Of a DNA stretch of 64,000 bases, positions 47,277-59,365 are shown one piece after another (the first letter of the stretch is position 1; each line of letters starts with the position of its first letter). The notes below the pieces were generated by a model. It saw only the letters and a program-made list of their open reading frames with translations. It had not been told where the DNA came from and did no database searches. The DNA comes from Proliferodiscus dingleyae (Eukaryota > Ascomycota > Leotiomycetes > Helotiales > Lachnaceae), in contig QYAK01000019.1 in NCBI GenBank assembly GCA_003988795.1, positions 372,001 to 436,000 of the forward strand, written 5' to 3'. Made by a program: the position numbers and the translations under genes.

Positions 47277-48681
47277 ATGGCTGATCGCCTTGGTATTGCC
47301 GCATCAGCGGCCAATGTAGTAGTGATGGGTATGAGCGCGGCAACAGGCCTTTACAAGATCGCGGACAAGACAGATACAGACGACAAAGAAAGTACGCATA
47401 CACGCAACAGAAATATCAACACTGACCACAGTACTATCCATGATTAGAGAGAAAACGCTGCGGTCAAATGGCGTTACAGTCGAAGAAATGAGTCTAGTTA
47501 TGGACACCACAGACGTTTCCAACCAGATCGTGGCCGTTTTTCATCGTATTCAAGAAATCATTGTTACTTTTCTTGGCCAACAAAATGAACTGCAACAACT
47601 GCATAAAGCGAGCACTCATGTGTCCTGGTATTTTTCGAAGCACCCGAAAATAGTGTTTCTTTTAGAGGCGATGAGAGGGCATCAGCAAAATCTGAATATC
47701 CTTCTGGCAGCTATTAGATATACCTCAGTCAAAGATTCGTAAGTGGCTCCTTCCCGTATCCCTAAGCTTCAATGACTGGGCTCATTACTCCAGATTACAT
47801 CAGATGGCTTTAGAGAACGCCCTCACCGCTAGCAGAGGTATGGCAGATAGATTCCAGGGAGATGCAATACGGCTCTACTCGCAACTCGGTGCCCAAGCCC
47901 CGTTGCGGATCACTGGTGTCGAGCCATCGTTGGATGCGACCATCACAGGTCCAGTTTCAATTGAAGAGTTTCAAGAACTCAACGTCATGATTGAGGGTTG
48001 TCTAGATCCCACTGGAAATTCAGCACTCATCCTTTACGAAGACATACGTGTCATATCAAGGAAAACAATTCGATTTGCTGAAAATATTTTGATTACCACC
48101 GTGGCAGATGACGCGCCATCTTATTCGGCATCTTCAGAATCGACAGTCCCTGTAGCCTCCGCGGCTCGTGTGGCTCCAACACCCCAGCGCTCATACAATT
48201 CACCTCTAACTCCGCCGATCCTTACTAATGTGATAACCCTGCAGGATTCTCGTGGAAATCACCACAAAATATCTTATAGCAAAGTGAAGACTTGGAATGT
48301 AAGCTCCCTATTTCGTGATGAACCATGAGCCATTTCCAATTTCCAGTGTATCCTGGAGATATATGACTCTAGGAAGCTCAGCTTGTTACCATTAATATTG
48401 TACAACTAACAATATTCCAGAGCGTGAGAGAAATTCTCAAGATTCTTTACTCGGATTCTGGCGCTGCAGTTGTAGGATGGCGCAAAGATCTCACCAAAGC
48501 TGCTCAACAGGCGTTGAAGGCTCAGTCGTATGTAATCAAGGACAGCATCACCTCGAAAAATTTGACTGGAGATGAATGGACCACGAACGTGAAGCCAGAT
48601 TCTCGGGTTCGACTGCAGTTTACAATGCACAGTCTAAACATGACTGATGAGCAGTTATGGAGGTTGCAACATGATAGGTAA
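47277..48681 (+). CDS. fungal STAND-type N-terminal domain protein with ubiquitin-like domain, no NACHT
   Basis: Four exons: 47277-47391, 47432-47738, 47794-48298 and 48421-48681; about 395 residues. The N-terminus (MADRLGIAASAANVVVMGMS) is a hydrophobic-to-amphipathic start like the 'fungal N-terminal' domains found in front of NACHT and other STAND domains. A helical region follows (VEEMSLVMDTTDVSNQIVA, LLEAMRGHQQNLNILLAAI). After a Ser/Pro linker there is an ITLQDSRGNHHKISYSKVKTWN segment (written here as residues about 300-325), a pattern I associate with the fungal ULD-type ubiquitin-like domain. There is no P-loop, ankyrin or WD repeat, so this is a standalone signalling module rather than a full NLR. 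The last splice phase and the stop at 48681 are less certain; the last GAT AG|GTAATT could also be a donor to an unseen exon. Function is unknown. Confidence 0.65.
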
Positions 48682-49496
48682 TTACTAGAACCTTGGGCAC
48701 TCGAGATCCTGTGGCCGGAGGCTTACTTCGAGCCGAGTACCAAGTCCAGTACTCGTGTTCGATCGTGTGGGAGGCGAAGCTCGAGGGCTTCCCTCATGCT
48801 GAGAAACGTGGAGATCACAATAATATTATTCTCTACTGAGACCCGCTTCCCCTCGTATAGAAGTATACAAAGGATTTTGACACAATGTTCGTTGAGAGCC
48901 ACATTGTCCAAGCCGCTAAGGAGTAAAGGGGGCTCGCTTAGCAAGTGCTCGTCGGTTGATACACTTCGATCTTGTGTGGATAAATAAATTTAGCCTGACC
49001 TCCCTTTCCTTCCGAGATCCATGCTCGCATCACATTTCACTATATATGGCATAGATTGCCTGGCCAATCGCAGACTTCAGATCGATATTTAGCATGCATG
49101 GTCGTAAGTAACGACGCGGGAATGGCTGCTTCAGTCGCGCAGGAGTACAAGTACACATAGGCACAAGTCACTCGAACCTTCCTCCTGAGTGAGGTCGGGA
49201 ACGTCGGATGAGACGGTTGTTTTGCATCATGTATAGCTCTACCTGAATTTAAGCATACGTTTTCTTTCCCTTCATAACGCTGCTTGCCCAAGATCTACGT
49301 CTCCTAGAAAACGTATTTCATTTCTTTTTTCTATCGTTTAGCACCTTTTCACTCACATATTCAATTCTCAAATCCCGTAAGAAGACAAGAAAAACAGAGA
49401 AATCATTGAGAATCATCTTGATAACAAACGCATTGGGGATGAGTTACAGATTGATTCCATGACGAAGAATGATGTGTAATCAACATTCCTCCTGCG
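48682..49496. other. intergenic region
   Basis: 815 bp between two plus-strand genes. It could hold a further terminal exon of the upstream gene. T-rich and A-rich stretches around 49310-49400 fit the promoter and 5' UTR of the PH-domain gene. No supported coding sequence. Confidence 0.45.
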
Positions 49497-50820
49497 ATGG
49501 TTGGCAACATGCCTAGCGAAACTACCATGGCTACCGAAGAGATCAACAACGGTACGATCGCCCCTCGACGCTCAGTCAACGTGCGAGCTTCTTGGAGAAT
49601 TACAATGGATGATTATTATGGGCAAATTCAGTTAGATGGAATACTTTCCCAAGAGCCAAAAGAACCACCCCCATCCTATGAACCAATATTTCAAGCTCCA
49701 CCAGGACGCCGGAAACTCAACATCCAGCCGCGCGAAGACGAGGGTCGAGAAGCACTTCCAGAATACTCCTCTGCTATCAGTTTAGAAGGTGCATTCCTCA
49801 AAAAGTCGGAGATCGAAGGCGCGGTTCATAGAGCTCATGATAGGAATTGGCATAGGGTCTTTGTCAGGTTGCAAGGAACGGCATTGACACTCCACAAACC
49901 TAAGAACAGTGGACTTTTTTCAAAGAAAGAGGGCCAAGAGACTTCTTCTTCTAACCGCCCTACAGGACGAGGAAGTCTGCTCAAGGCATATAATCTTCAG
50001 CATGCGGAGGTTGGGATTGCAGCCGATTATCAAAAGTGTGTACTTTACTCCTTTCCAATCTTGAAGTCAAGCCCATAATGCTAATTATCGCAACAGAAAA
50101 CGCTACGTTATTCGAGTTCGTGCTGAAGCCGATCAATTCCTGCTGTCCTGCCGCAAGATCGAAACATTCATTCTCTGGTTGCAATCTCTCTTCGCAGCCA
50201 TTGATCTCGCTCCACCACTCGAGGACCGGGACCTCCCACGAGATCTGAGCGTACCGAGACCTAGGAGACGACGAAATACAAGGCGGTTGGAAGATGACGC
50301 AGAATTAATAAGAGAGCAAGAAGAAATTATAGCCAGGCAATTTCCCAGATTCGGCGAAGCCCACAACAATGAAGTGCCATCCGCTACCTCAGAGCCAGAG
50401 CCAGAGCGACCATCACATCCTAGACTACTTCGACAACGCAGCTCAATGGTCCCACTCGTCATGGGAGTGTGCACTTCCCCAGCTCCAGCGACGACGCGTA
50501 TGCCAAATCCAAATATCTCCCCGAGCACAGGGAAATGGGCGCCTCGTCCTCCACGGACACCATGGAACGAGATGCAATATGCTAGGTGGTGCATGGGAAC
50601 CCTTACCTCTTGCTCTCCTCGCAAGAGTAACCTCGTCATTATAATGGGAAAACGATGGGTTGTCGACTGGACCACGGGAAAACTGACCAGGTGGTACCCG
50701 CCTACGGATGCATTGCCAGAATATGGAGACGAAGGCCAGGAAAGCAAGATTGTGGAGGGTGACAGGGAAGATCAGGAGATCTGGCAGCTTGGACAGTACG
50801 GCAATTTGATTAGGGTCTAA
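49497..50820 (+). CDS. PH-domain protein of unknown function
   Basis: Two exons, 49497-50035 and 50097-50820 (61-bp intron, GTGTGT...ACAG); 420 residues. A Pro-rich stretch (EPPPSYEP, LPEYSS) precedes a pleckstrin-homology domain of about 120 residues: GAFLKKSEIEGAVHRAHDR, NWHRVFVRLQGTALTLHKPK, QKKRYVIRVRAEADQFLLSC and the closing helix ETFILWLQSLFAAID. The intron falls inside the PH domain. A basic-Pro region follows (VPRPRRRRNTRR), then a conserved C-terminal part with PWNEMQYARWCMGTLTS and GKRWVVDWTTGKLTRWYPP. PH domains bind phosphoinositides or membrane proteins, so a membrane-linked role in signalling or trafficking is likely. No catalytic domain is seen. Confidence 0.85.
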
Positions 50821-51268
50821 GATGGCGTTAAGACTGGCTTTCTGGGACGGTATTTGGGATTCTAGGCATACCTAAGATTTCGCGTAAGATAGACTTGCTT
50901 TAGGACGTCGGGCGTTCAGATAAAAACAAACACTCCTTTCGTATTGTAGACCTAAGATCAATTGGAGAGAGCAGTGGAAGATGGCATGACACCAGGGCTG
51001 TTCTACTTCGGCGTATCTTGTGACATCACTGAACTCGTCGCTCGTCAATTCCTCCTATCCTCTAGTATCCGGATTAAACACACGCCTTTGACTCCCTCAG
51101 AAGAAACTTGAAAAATAATAGCGCAGCACTCTTATGATCGTGTTCCTCACATGGGAATATACACTTGCTCGTTAAAACCCCCGGACGCCTTTCAACCTAA
51201 TCCAAACCAGCCCAATCCCAGCTGGTACCAGACTCCCGTATATACACAATGCTTCCGCCGGACGGGCT
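50821..51268. other. intergenic region between convergent genes
   Basis: 448 bp holding the 3' UTRs of the PH-domain gene and nnf1. Nothing else was recognised. Confidence 0.45.
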
Positions 51269-52017
51269 TCAAGTACCGCTCATCCTCACATCTCGAATCG
51301 CTCCCTCTGCCTCCCTGCTACCTGCTGCTAATACTCTCCCCTCGTGAGCAACTAGTTCCCCTGCCCCCTCTAGATCGCTCACTGCAGACCCAAGTCCCGC
51401 AAGCAGTCCGTCAATCTCTCGTCTCTGCTCCTCAAGCCTATCCCTCAACATTGCGTTCTGGCTCTGCGCTGTCTGCAGCTTCGCATTCAATTGAGATTGC
51501 TGGCTACTGAGGATCCCATTTACGTGGCCCGCAACAAGTGTCTTAGGAGGTAGTGCATGTGGCCTGTATCGAGAATCTCGTCATTAGCACGCATACACTA
51601 TTTTCTCTTCCACAAATTGATGCGAGAAATAGAGAAAAAAGGAGGAAAAACTCACACAACAGGCACTTCCCCTTCTACAGCCCGACTCTTCCGCCGTTTG
51701 GCCTCTTCGATCACACTCTCCAGCCTGTTCAAACATTCTACTACCCGCCTCTCGCTACAAATGCCCTCGAATTCGTCGCGAGCAAAACCCTCTAACCGAC
51801 CCGCCATATCTCTATGCACTGTCTTCAAAGACTCTGGCGCATTGGCGGCTATCGTGGGAAAACATTCCGCGAAGGCGTCATAGGAGACGGCGGAGAGAGT
51901 GGCGGTTATGGTGCGTGTGTAGAGGTCAACGAGGGCGCGGGCGCGGGGACCGGGTGTTGAGGGAATCGGCAGTGCCGGAGGAGGAGAGGGAGATCTTTCT
52001 TGCGTTGCAGATGGCAT
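51269..52017 (-). CDS. nnf1: kinetochore MIND complex subunit NNF1
   Basis: Two exons, 52017-51656 and 51563-51269, joined over a 92-bp intron (GTGAGT...ACAG); 218 residues. The N-terminus is Pro-rich (MPSATQERSPSPPP), followed by a conserved helical region: RALVDLYTRTITATLSAVSY, FAECFPTIAANAPESLKTVH and VVECLNRLESVIEEAKRRK. After the splice, VPHALPPKTLVAGHVNGIL links to a coiled coil, LNAKLQTAQSQNAMLRDRLE and QRREIDGLLAGLGSAVSDL. This order is typical of NNF1/PMF1. The protein is part of the MIND (Mis12) complex, with Mtw1, Nsl1 and Dsn1, and joins centromeric chromatin to the Ndc80 complex. The length is close to that of fungal NNF1. Confidence 0.88.
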
Positions 52018-52942
52018 GTTATGTTGATTTCGTGTGCTTCTTCGGAGGGAGAGTTTTGAAGAGATCAGACGGCACTGCGCGTGAGTTGGAAGGGAATGGT
52101 GGTGGGACGCGATTTGTTTACTTTCGCTTTAGCGCGAGGCTGAGGGAGCTGGGGCGCCTCAGCCTTGCCGCTTTGGTAATTTCGAGATGCATCTCAATTT
52201 TGTAAGCAAATCGAAGCATATTATAATAATTCACATAGATTAGTCATAGAACTGTAACTATTGTCTTTAGCGTCTAGCAACTATAACTGGTCTCAGAGTT
52301 CTTAAGCTGCTCTATTAGTCAAAACTACTAAATGGTCAAACACTGCAGTGGTTCCGGAAGCGCGTGGAGAGTCAAGAAATCAAGAAACCTTTAGTATCAA
52401 ATAACTACTGCCCTAGTCAACAGAATCATTTCTGGCGACTTGTGTGTCTGCACACATAGATGTCGTGCGGGTATGAGACGTGACACTAGTCACATTTTTG
52501 CCGTAAGCTTCAACTCTCTTGCCACATTAGCTAACCACGGATTGTTAGGAAATGAAATCCCAGAGTCAGCCACCGGACTTGAGCAAGTATGGAATGGATT
52601 TATCGGGATAGACTGATTACTTGTAATTGAGTAGGTGTCAATTGTTATCGACCGGAATAAGCACAGCAAGTCAGCATACGTATCGACAGGTACAATTACT
52701 TCTATGAGATAAAGTTGCAGGCGCTGTACCTGATCGACAGCTAGGGTTGTGGAGTTACAGAAGCCACCGGCTGGCCCCAGCAACGCTGCAAGGCTACCAC
52801 TTTCTATGTCGTCATGGACTTCCATCGACATCGACACTCTCTCGAACAATAACAAAAACAATAACAATTTACAGTTCTTCTGGATAGTTGATCAAGTACA
52901 AAAATCATCTATGTAGAGCGCAGAATATCAATTGATATTAAA
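52018..52942. other. intergenic region between divergent genes
   Basis: 925 bp between nnf1 (minus) and the photolyase gene (plus). A 113-codon frame on the minus strand (52831-52490, ATG start) contains an odd, partly hydrophobic sequence. I cannot place it in a family and no splice extends it. I treat it as unsupported. The rest should be promoter and 5' UTR. Confidence 0.4.
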
Positions 52943-54795
52943 ATGGGAAATCCAAGAGTTATTTACTGGTTTCGAACCGATCTACGACTCCACGACTCGC
53001 CCGCACTGAAAGCGGCTCTGGACCTCAATCCCGAAGCCTTCTGGCCAGTCTGGACATGGGATCCTCATTATGTGTACAAGACGAGGGTTGGAGTCAATAG
53101 ATGGCAGTTCCTGTATGTTTGAACTTTTCAGCACTGGGATGTCTACTAATACACACTAGCATCGACTGCCAAAATGACCTATCTAAGTCAATCACCAAAA
53201 TAAATCCCAAATCCAAGCTCTTCCTCATGCGAGAAGCACCCCAAACTCTCTTTCCAAAATTATTAAAGGCCTGGAAAATCACCCATCTGGTATTTGAAAA
53301 GGATACCGATCCCTATGCACGGGAACGAGATGCTGCCGTCATGGAGCTGGCGAGGGAAGCTGGGGTAGAAGTCATTGTTCGTTATGGACGTACCCTCTGG
53401 GATCCAGACGAGTTGGTGAAGCATAACGGCAATAAACCTACCATGACCATAAAGCAGGTAGAGCATGCGGGGCCTAAGATTGGACCTGTACCAAAACCGA
53501 TTCCCGCACCAACCTCTATTCCGGATCCTGGGGACACAGACCTAAAATTTGACCAAGAGCAACCTGAAGACAAGCCAGATCTGAATGAAGATCACAGGGA
53601 CAAGAAAGACAAGTCTTACTCTAAGCTCGCTGGCCCCAAGGGCGACTTCGCCGTCCCAACTCTCGACGAGCTCGGCTTCCCACCCGCAACATCCCCCCAC
53701 CGCGGCGGCGAGACCATCGCCCTCTCAAGTCTGAAAGAGACCTGCACAGACAAGAAGTACACCGCCACCTTCGAAAAACCCAAGACAGCGCCCACAGACT
53801 TCTCCCCGCAATCCACCACCCTGCTCTCCCCGCACCTGCACTTCGGCTCACTCTCCGTCCGGCACTTCTACTGGGCCGTCCAAGACGTCCTGGACGACTA
53901 CAAAGGCGCCGCCTCCAAGCCGCCCACCTCGCTCATCGGCCAGCTCTACTTCCGCGACATGTACTTTGGCGCGCAGGCGGCGCTGGGCAAAGCTTTTTCC
54001 AGGACGCTCGGGAATCCGCAGTGTAGGTTCATTCCGTGGCACCTGCGCTCGACGCCCGACAGCGAGCGGGAGGCGGAGAAGAAGCCGTACGAGATCGATG
54101 ACGAGGAGAAGGAGGAGTGGTTCCAGCGGTGGAAGTGGGGGCGCACGGGGTTTCCTTGGATTGATGCGCTGATGAGGCAGCTGAGGCAAGAGGGGTGGAT
54201 ACATCATCTGGGGAGGCATGCTGTGGCGTGTTTCCTGACGCGCGGGGGCTGTTATATCTCGTGGGAGAGGGGCGCGGAGGTGTTTGAGGAGTGGCTTATT
54301 GATCATGAGGAGGCGTGCAATATTGGGAATTGGCAGTGGTTGTCTTGTACCGCTTTCTTTGCGCAGTATTATCGCTGCTATTCGCCAATTGCTTTTGGGA
54401 GGGGCTGGGATAAGGAGGGGAAGCTGGTGAGGAAATTCGTGCCGGAGTTGGCGAAGCTGGGAGATAAGTATATATATGAGCCGTGGAAGGCGCCGAAGCT
54501 GGACTTGAAGAATGCCGGAGTGAGGATCGAGGGTAATGGAGAGAAAGAGGAGGAAGGTGTTTATCCGGAAGCTATGTTTGATTTTAGTGAGCGGAGGGAG
54601 ATTTGTATAGGGGAGATGAAGAAGGCGTACGGTATTGGGCTGTATGGTGACGATCCAAGGGTTCTGAACGGCACTTGGAAGAAACTTTTTGGTGCAGACG
54701 ATGAGAAGAATGGACAGAAAGCAAATTCAGGTAAGAGGAAGAAAGACCAGGGAACACTGGATGGGGTTGTCAAGAAAAGTAAGACGGAGAAATAG
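52943..54795 (+). CDS. (6-4) photolyase / cryptochrome
   Basis: Two exons, 52943-53112 and 53160-54795 (47-bp intron); 601 residues. The N-terminal domain begins with VIYWFRTDLRLHDSPALKAA. The FAD-binding domain includes LLSPHLHFGSLSVRHFYWAV, GRTGFPWIDALMRQLRQEG, WIHHLGRHAVACFLTRGG and NWQWLSCTAFFAQYYR. The two histidines in IHHLGRH (His406 and His410) match in context and spacing the pair needed for (6-4) repair, which favours a (6-4) photolyase over a CPD enzyme. A Pro-rich/acidic insert lies at about 155-205. The C-terminus has a Lys-rich signal (GKRKKDQG...KKSKTEK), consistent with nuclear import. Animal-type cryptochromes belong to the same branch, and in some fungi these proteins also have light-regulatory roles; sequence alone cannot decide. 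Third positions are G/C-rich in the middle of the gene (53640-54320). Confidence 0.93.
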
Positions 54796-54937
54796 ATATA
54801 TGTAATATTGGGAAGAAATGTTCAGCATATCTAATATAGAATATTTAACGCCGGTGACCAAGAGAAAGACGATACAATACACTGTGATCCCTCTTCGAGC
54901 CCCCATTCTATTAAACGCCTTCCTGAATGCCTTGAAC

Positions 54938-56382
54938 CTAGTCGTCCCACTCTTCGTCCAGCTGATCGATAAGACGATTCTCGTCTTCTGAGCCCCGTCG
55001 CCCATTTCGTCCGCGGCCTGACGAACCGTTGCCGTTCCCGGAGGTGCTTAGGGCCGAGTAGCCTCTTCGAGAGGGCATGAAGCGTGCGCAGGACGAAGTT
55101 GCGATGATGAAGAAATCCTATTCAGAAAGAGTATGTCAGCAGAAGCATCAGGTTTGGTACTGAAATGAAATCTTGCATGTGTGAAACAGAAACAATTGTT
55201 GATTTTGAGTCGCCTGTAGATACATGTACATGATGTTATGCTATGCCATGCCAATGCGAAGGTGATATCAGCAGACAAAAGAGATGCTGTTTGTACATGA
55301 TGCCGATGCTTTTTTGGGTTTTGTACATGTCTTCCAGATCCCAAGGATGCTATTCTTTTTTTCGATGTTGACTTTTGAAACAGTAGGTCAAGACATGTGG
55401 CTGGACTCCCAGCTGCTTTTTGACCCCAGATAACTCTTTTGTGCCCGATGCTTACTGGGCTTCACCTCCATGGTAGGTAGTATCCCATCCCTCACGCCAG
55501 TGACCCTCCGCACTCCAAACCGATTCAGAAAATCACCACCTACCTTCACAAAACTGCCAATACCCGCCCACATACTATAGTTCGGTAACTGCCTCCATCC
55601 TCTTGCGTGTGCCACGTTGCGCTGGTAGAACACGCCGCCGAGGAAGTAGACCAGGATGGCGATGACGCCGATGATGGCAAAGACAGCGCCAGGGCCGACG
55701 CCTTGTTTTGCGGGCTCAGACCCGATGCAGGCGTCTTTGGAGAGGACTTCGAAATGATAGGAGCATTCGTCGGGGGAGGCGCCGACGAAGGTGACGGAAG
55801 GTTGGGTCGCGAGAGGATCTCTGTCACAGTGGAAGGAGATGAGGGATGATTTCCGGCGGACGGCGGTAAAATCATCCTCATCATCATGTGCCCGTTTCTT
55901 GTCGGTGCCGCATGGTGAGCCGTTCGTGTATTGGAGTACTAATCTTCGTCCCCGGAGCGTTAGGTTCGAGGATTGCTGCCTGTTGGAGGTGGTTAGAGAA
56001 AGCTGGGAAACTTTGGAAGAATTACCGACCCTATAGAGTACATCTTGCTTCCTAGCTCGTAGAACGCGCTCACGTTCTTGGCTGCCTTCCTGTCGATTCC
56101 TGTGGGCCGGTCTATCTCGCTCACAATCGGCGCGCAGATGTTCAGCGTAAAGTTGGTCGGATAGTCGTATCCTTTGACATGCCAATCCTCCGTCCTGTCA
56201 TTCTTCCCGGTCTTCTTTCCATCTTTGGGAAGCGATACAGAGAGTTTTCTTAAGTCGTAGAATGATCCGCTCGATGAGGTGATGGTACACGGCTCCACAA
56301 CCTTCTCCTCAGCTGCCGAACTCAGCCCACTGTGTATCGCGAGGGCCAGCAAGAGAGTGCTTGGAATCGAGTATAATTGCAT
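54938..56382 (-). CDS. atg27: autophagy-related protein 27
   Basis: Three exons: 56382-56030, 55979-55544 and 55117-54938; 322 residues. A signal peptide covers residues 1-24 (MQLYSIPSTLLLALAIHSGL). The luminal part is MRH-like with a Cys pattern (EPCTITSSSG, NICAP, NGSPCG, SFHCDRD, DECSYHF, KDACIG). A membrane segment follows (AVFAIIGVIAILVYFLGGVF), then QRNVAHARGWRQLPNYSMW. The last exon begins DFFIIATSSCARFMPSRRGY and ends EDENRLIDQLDEEWDD, matching Atg27 C-termini. ATG27 is a type I membrane protein at Golgi, endosome and autophagosome sites and helps Atg9 cycling. The second intron is 426 bp, far longer than the others here; reading through it gives a different 51-residue tail. The first donor is GTCGGT. 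Confidence 0.92.
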
Positions 56383-57207
56383 GCTGGCGAGTCCTGCCGA
56401 GAGTCGTGATGAAGCGCCTGCAGGCGCAACAGATAGAGGGGCTGTCTATGATGCTGGATGGGTGTTGAGACTGATAAGTGTTAGGGGCTTTACTATTGCG
56501 GACACCTGTCGAGGGCGTCACAGATTGGTCTGGCCAACAGGGTCTGCCCCAGCCGCCTCAATCTGCCAGGTACGAAGAGCCAAAGTCATGTGATGCGGAA
56601 GTTGCATCTATCTAAGTTCTTCCTTTTGTGGATGACGGATTGCATTGAAGACGAATGCTTTGTTTCGTCTTTCAAAATGCTTAGCAGCTTGCTACGTAGG
56701 ATTCTAGCTTGGAGTCACACAGAGCCTATAGATGCGAGGAATCCTTCTTGTAACCTTGACCCATACAGTAACTCCACTGAATTCTCCGAGCGTTGTTAAA
56801 CGCTATACGGTGCATTTCCAGCAAATCAGAGAGTCATAAATGAGATCTATCTTCTAATTCCTTACGCAGTCCATGTCGTCGCACTCTTCGCATAAGCGTA
56901 TTCGTCACCAATAGGTATAAGCCTCTTCAGCAATCACCTAATTGGGAGAGAGGAGAGAGCTACCAAGCTACCAAGCTGACTCTGGGGGCTCTGCGCGCGG
57001 GCCGCCCACTGTACGCTACACCACAACTGGCAGTGTGTGCATCATGAAATCGCGAACACGATCGACGGGAGCTCCAATTCCGAGTGAGGCCATATAACTG
57101 TACAGCCCCTCAGCTGCCACTCTTTTGCAAAGATAATTGTATTAATGGCCCTTCCGACTTGAAACCTCGTCCAGACATTCCTCTAAACATTTCTCCAAAG
57201 AGTCAAT
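56383..57207. promoter_or_regulatory. bidirectional promoter region atg27 / erg24
   Basis: 825 bp between two divergent genes. A CCAAT box lies near 56909. I did not find a TCGTATA sterol-response element of the Upc2 type. Small frames here are unsupported. Confidence 0.45.
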
Positions 57208-58811
57208 ATGCCAGCCAAAGCCTCGCAGAATGCTGTTGCAAAAAGCCCTTCGTTTCACGGCTATGAATTCTTCGGGCCGTAAGTAGTCACCTCTCCTAAT
57301 TGATATCACGGTTGCTTACAGACCTGTAGACCAGGCGCATTTGTGATCTCCTTCGGACTCCCACTCGTCTGCTACCTCTCGACTTTCCTCTGCAACGATA
57401 TTTCTGGCTGCCCTGTGCCATCTGCCCTTTCTCCATCAACATTGACCATTGAGACTCTCAAGCGCGACATAGGATGGCCTAGTAATGGGATTCAGGGGCT
57501 GGCTAGCTGGGATGTTTCTGCCAAAGTGTTGGGCTACTATCTCCTATCCCTTGTGCTACATCGAGTGCTGCCAGGAGAGGAGGCTGAAGGCGTCGAACTT
57601 TCGTCGGGAGGCAGACTACGTTACAAGCTTAATAGTATGGTTAAATTGGATACATGGCTTATTGAGAAACATATTGCTGACTTTCCAAAGCATGGAGCTC
57701 TACGATGACGACTCTGGCAGTCCTCGCAGCCGGCACTGCGTATCAAGGCACAAATTTTCCTGTGTGGACCTTCATTCATAACAACTATCTCCAGATCCTC
57801 ACAGCTAATATCTTGATCTCCTATGCCCTCGCAACTTTTGTCTATGTCCGCAGCTTCTCAGTGAAGCCCGGAAATGCTGAGAAGAGAGAACTGGCAGGAG
57901 GTGGAATATCTGGTAACATGCTCTACGACTGGTACATCGGCCGCGAGCTCAACCCCCGGGTGTCGATCCCTCTCTTAGGCGAAATCGATATAAAGATATT
58001 CTGCGAGCTCCGTCCAGGAATGATGGGCTGGATGATCCTAAACTTCGCCTTCATTGCGCGCCAATACCAGACATACGGCACCATCACGGACAGCATCCTG
58101 CTCATCACGGGATTCCAGACTCTCTATGTGCTTGACTCGTTCTGGATGGAGTCTGCAATACTCACGACGATGGATATCACAACTGACGGTTTCGGCTTCA
58201 TGCTCGCGTTCGGAGACCTGGTATGGGTGCCGTTCATGTACAGCATCCAAGCGCGGTACTTGTCAGTCTACCCGCTGTCCCTAGGCCTCTTTGGCACCGC
58301 TGGCGTGCTCGCTGTATTAGGCACAGGCTACTACATCTTCCGCAGCGCCAACAATGAGAAGAACCGCTTCCGGACGAATCCCAACGACCCTAAAATCGCG
58401 CACTTGAAGTACATTGAGACGAGCTCCGGCTCCAAGTTGCTTGTGTCGGGCTGGTGGGGCACAGCGCGCCACATCAACTACTTTGGCGACTGGATCCAGT
58501 CATGGGCGTACTCTCTTCCCACAGGACTAGCAGGATATCTTGTACAGCGCTCTTCGATTGCTCCTGGCACCGGCCAGAGCGCTGCAGATGGAAGCTACAT
58601 CTACAATGGTCCGACGGGCGTTACGGAGGTGGTGCAGGGCGCTGCGAAGGGATGGGGTATGATCTTCACGTACTTCTACCTGGTGTACTTTGCGGTCCTG
58701 CTGGTGCACCGCGAGTTAAGAGATGAGGAGAAGTGCGAGAGGAAGTACGGGGCTGATTGGGAGCGGTATTGTAAGAAGGTCAAATATCGTATCGTGCCTG
58801 GCCTCTACTAG
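57208..58811 (+). CDS. erg24: delta(14)-sterol reductase (C-14 sterol reductase)
   Basis: Three exons: 57208-57278, 57330-57634 and 57691-58811; 498 residues. The splices give YEFFGPPGAFVISFGLPL and LRYKLNTWSSTMTTLAVLAA. Family signatures are clear: GNMLYDWYIGRELNPR (the ERG4/ERG24 signature), the LLVSGWWGTARHINYFGDW block, and the ending RYCKKVKYRIVPGLY. About eight to nine membrane segments are expected. ERG24 reduces the C14=C15 bond made by CYP51 in ergosterol synthesis, in the ER, with NADPH. It is the target of morpholine fungicides. Length fits the family. The neighbour atg27 is divergent. Confidence 0.96.
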
Positions 58812-59365
58812 CTCTTGTTGCTGGGATAGACAATGTCGAAGAGCGGGGATTTAGCATGGCTTCTCCATACAAAAGCTTTGTGTATGATAAAAAGTTCTTC
58901 GCCTATAACTAATAGCTTTCCCCTTTCTTCCCGATATTGAAGTTTCTCAATTTCTTGCTTATGCTTGAGCTTACGCCTATGTCACATGGTCTTATGGCCT
59001 ACTGCGAACTCAGCATCAGCTTACCCAATGCTTCTAATCAAGCAAGTGCATCTCCTGAGATAGACGAATACCCCAACAACATTATTTGAGAGATATCTTC
59101 AAGCAGTCGTTGTTAACTAGCGAAAGACAGTGCTTGTACGACATACGAAGCACCCCGGCCAAAAGAGTGAAATTCCAGCCAGTCGTGCCCGGACCTTCCG
59201 AGGAAGCGAATTCAAACCCTACGCTGAGCTTTACATGTATCTTATCAAACTTTATGCAATCAATTCTAGTCTAAAGTTTTGGGATCATCATTGATACTTC
59301 GTATTCGTAGCTATCGCGTTTCTAAGCAGTAAAGTCCTCGCACGAACGAACAAAGCCGCGACACC
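58812..59365. other. intergenic region erg24 - GNAT gene
   Basis: 554 bp between two plus-strand genes. A 62-codon frame at 59086-59274 is unsupported. It must hold the erg24 3' UTR and the GNAT gene promoter. Confidence 0.45.

Noticed and set aside
52490..52831. 113-codon minus-strand frame between nnf1 and the photolyase gene
   Set aside because: Not placed in any family and not extendable by splicing; noted because it has an ATG and could be a small lineage-specific protein.
53848..54306. 152-codon frame antisense to the photolyase gene
   Set aside because: It is another GC3 shadow, rich in Pro, Leu and Arg, and has no family resemblance.
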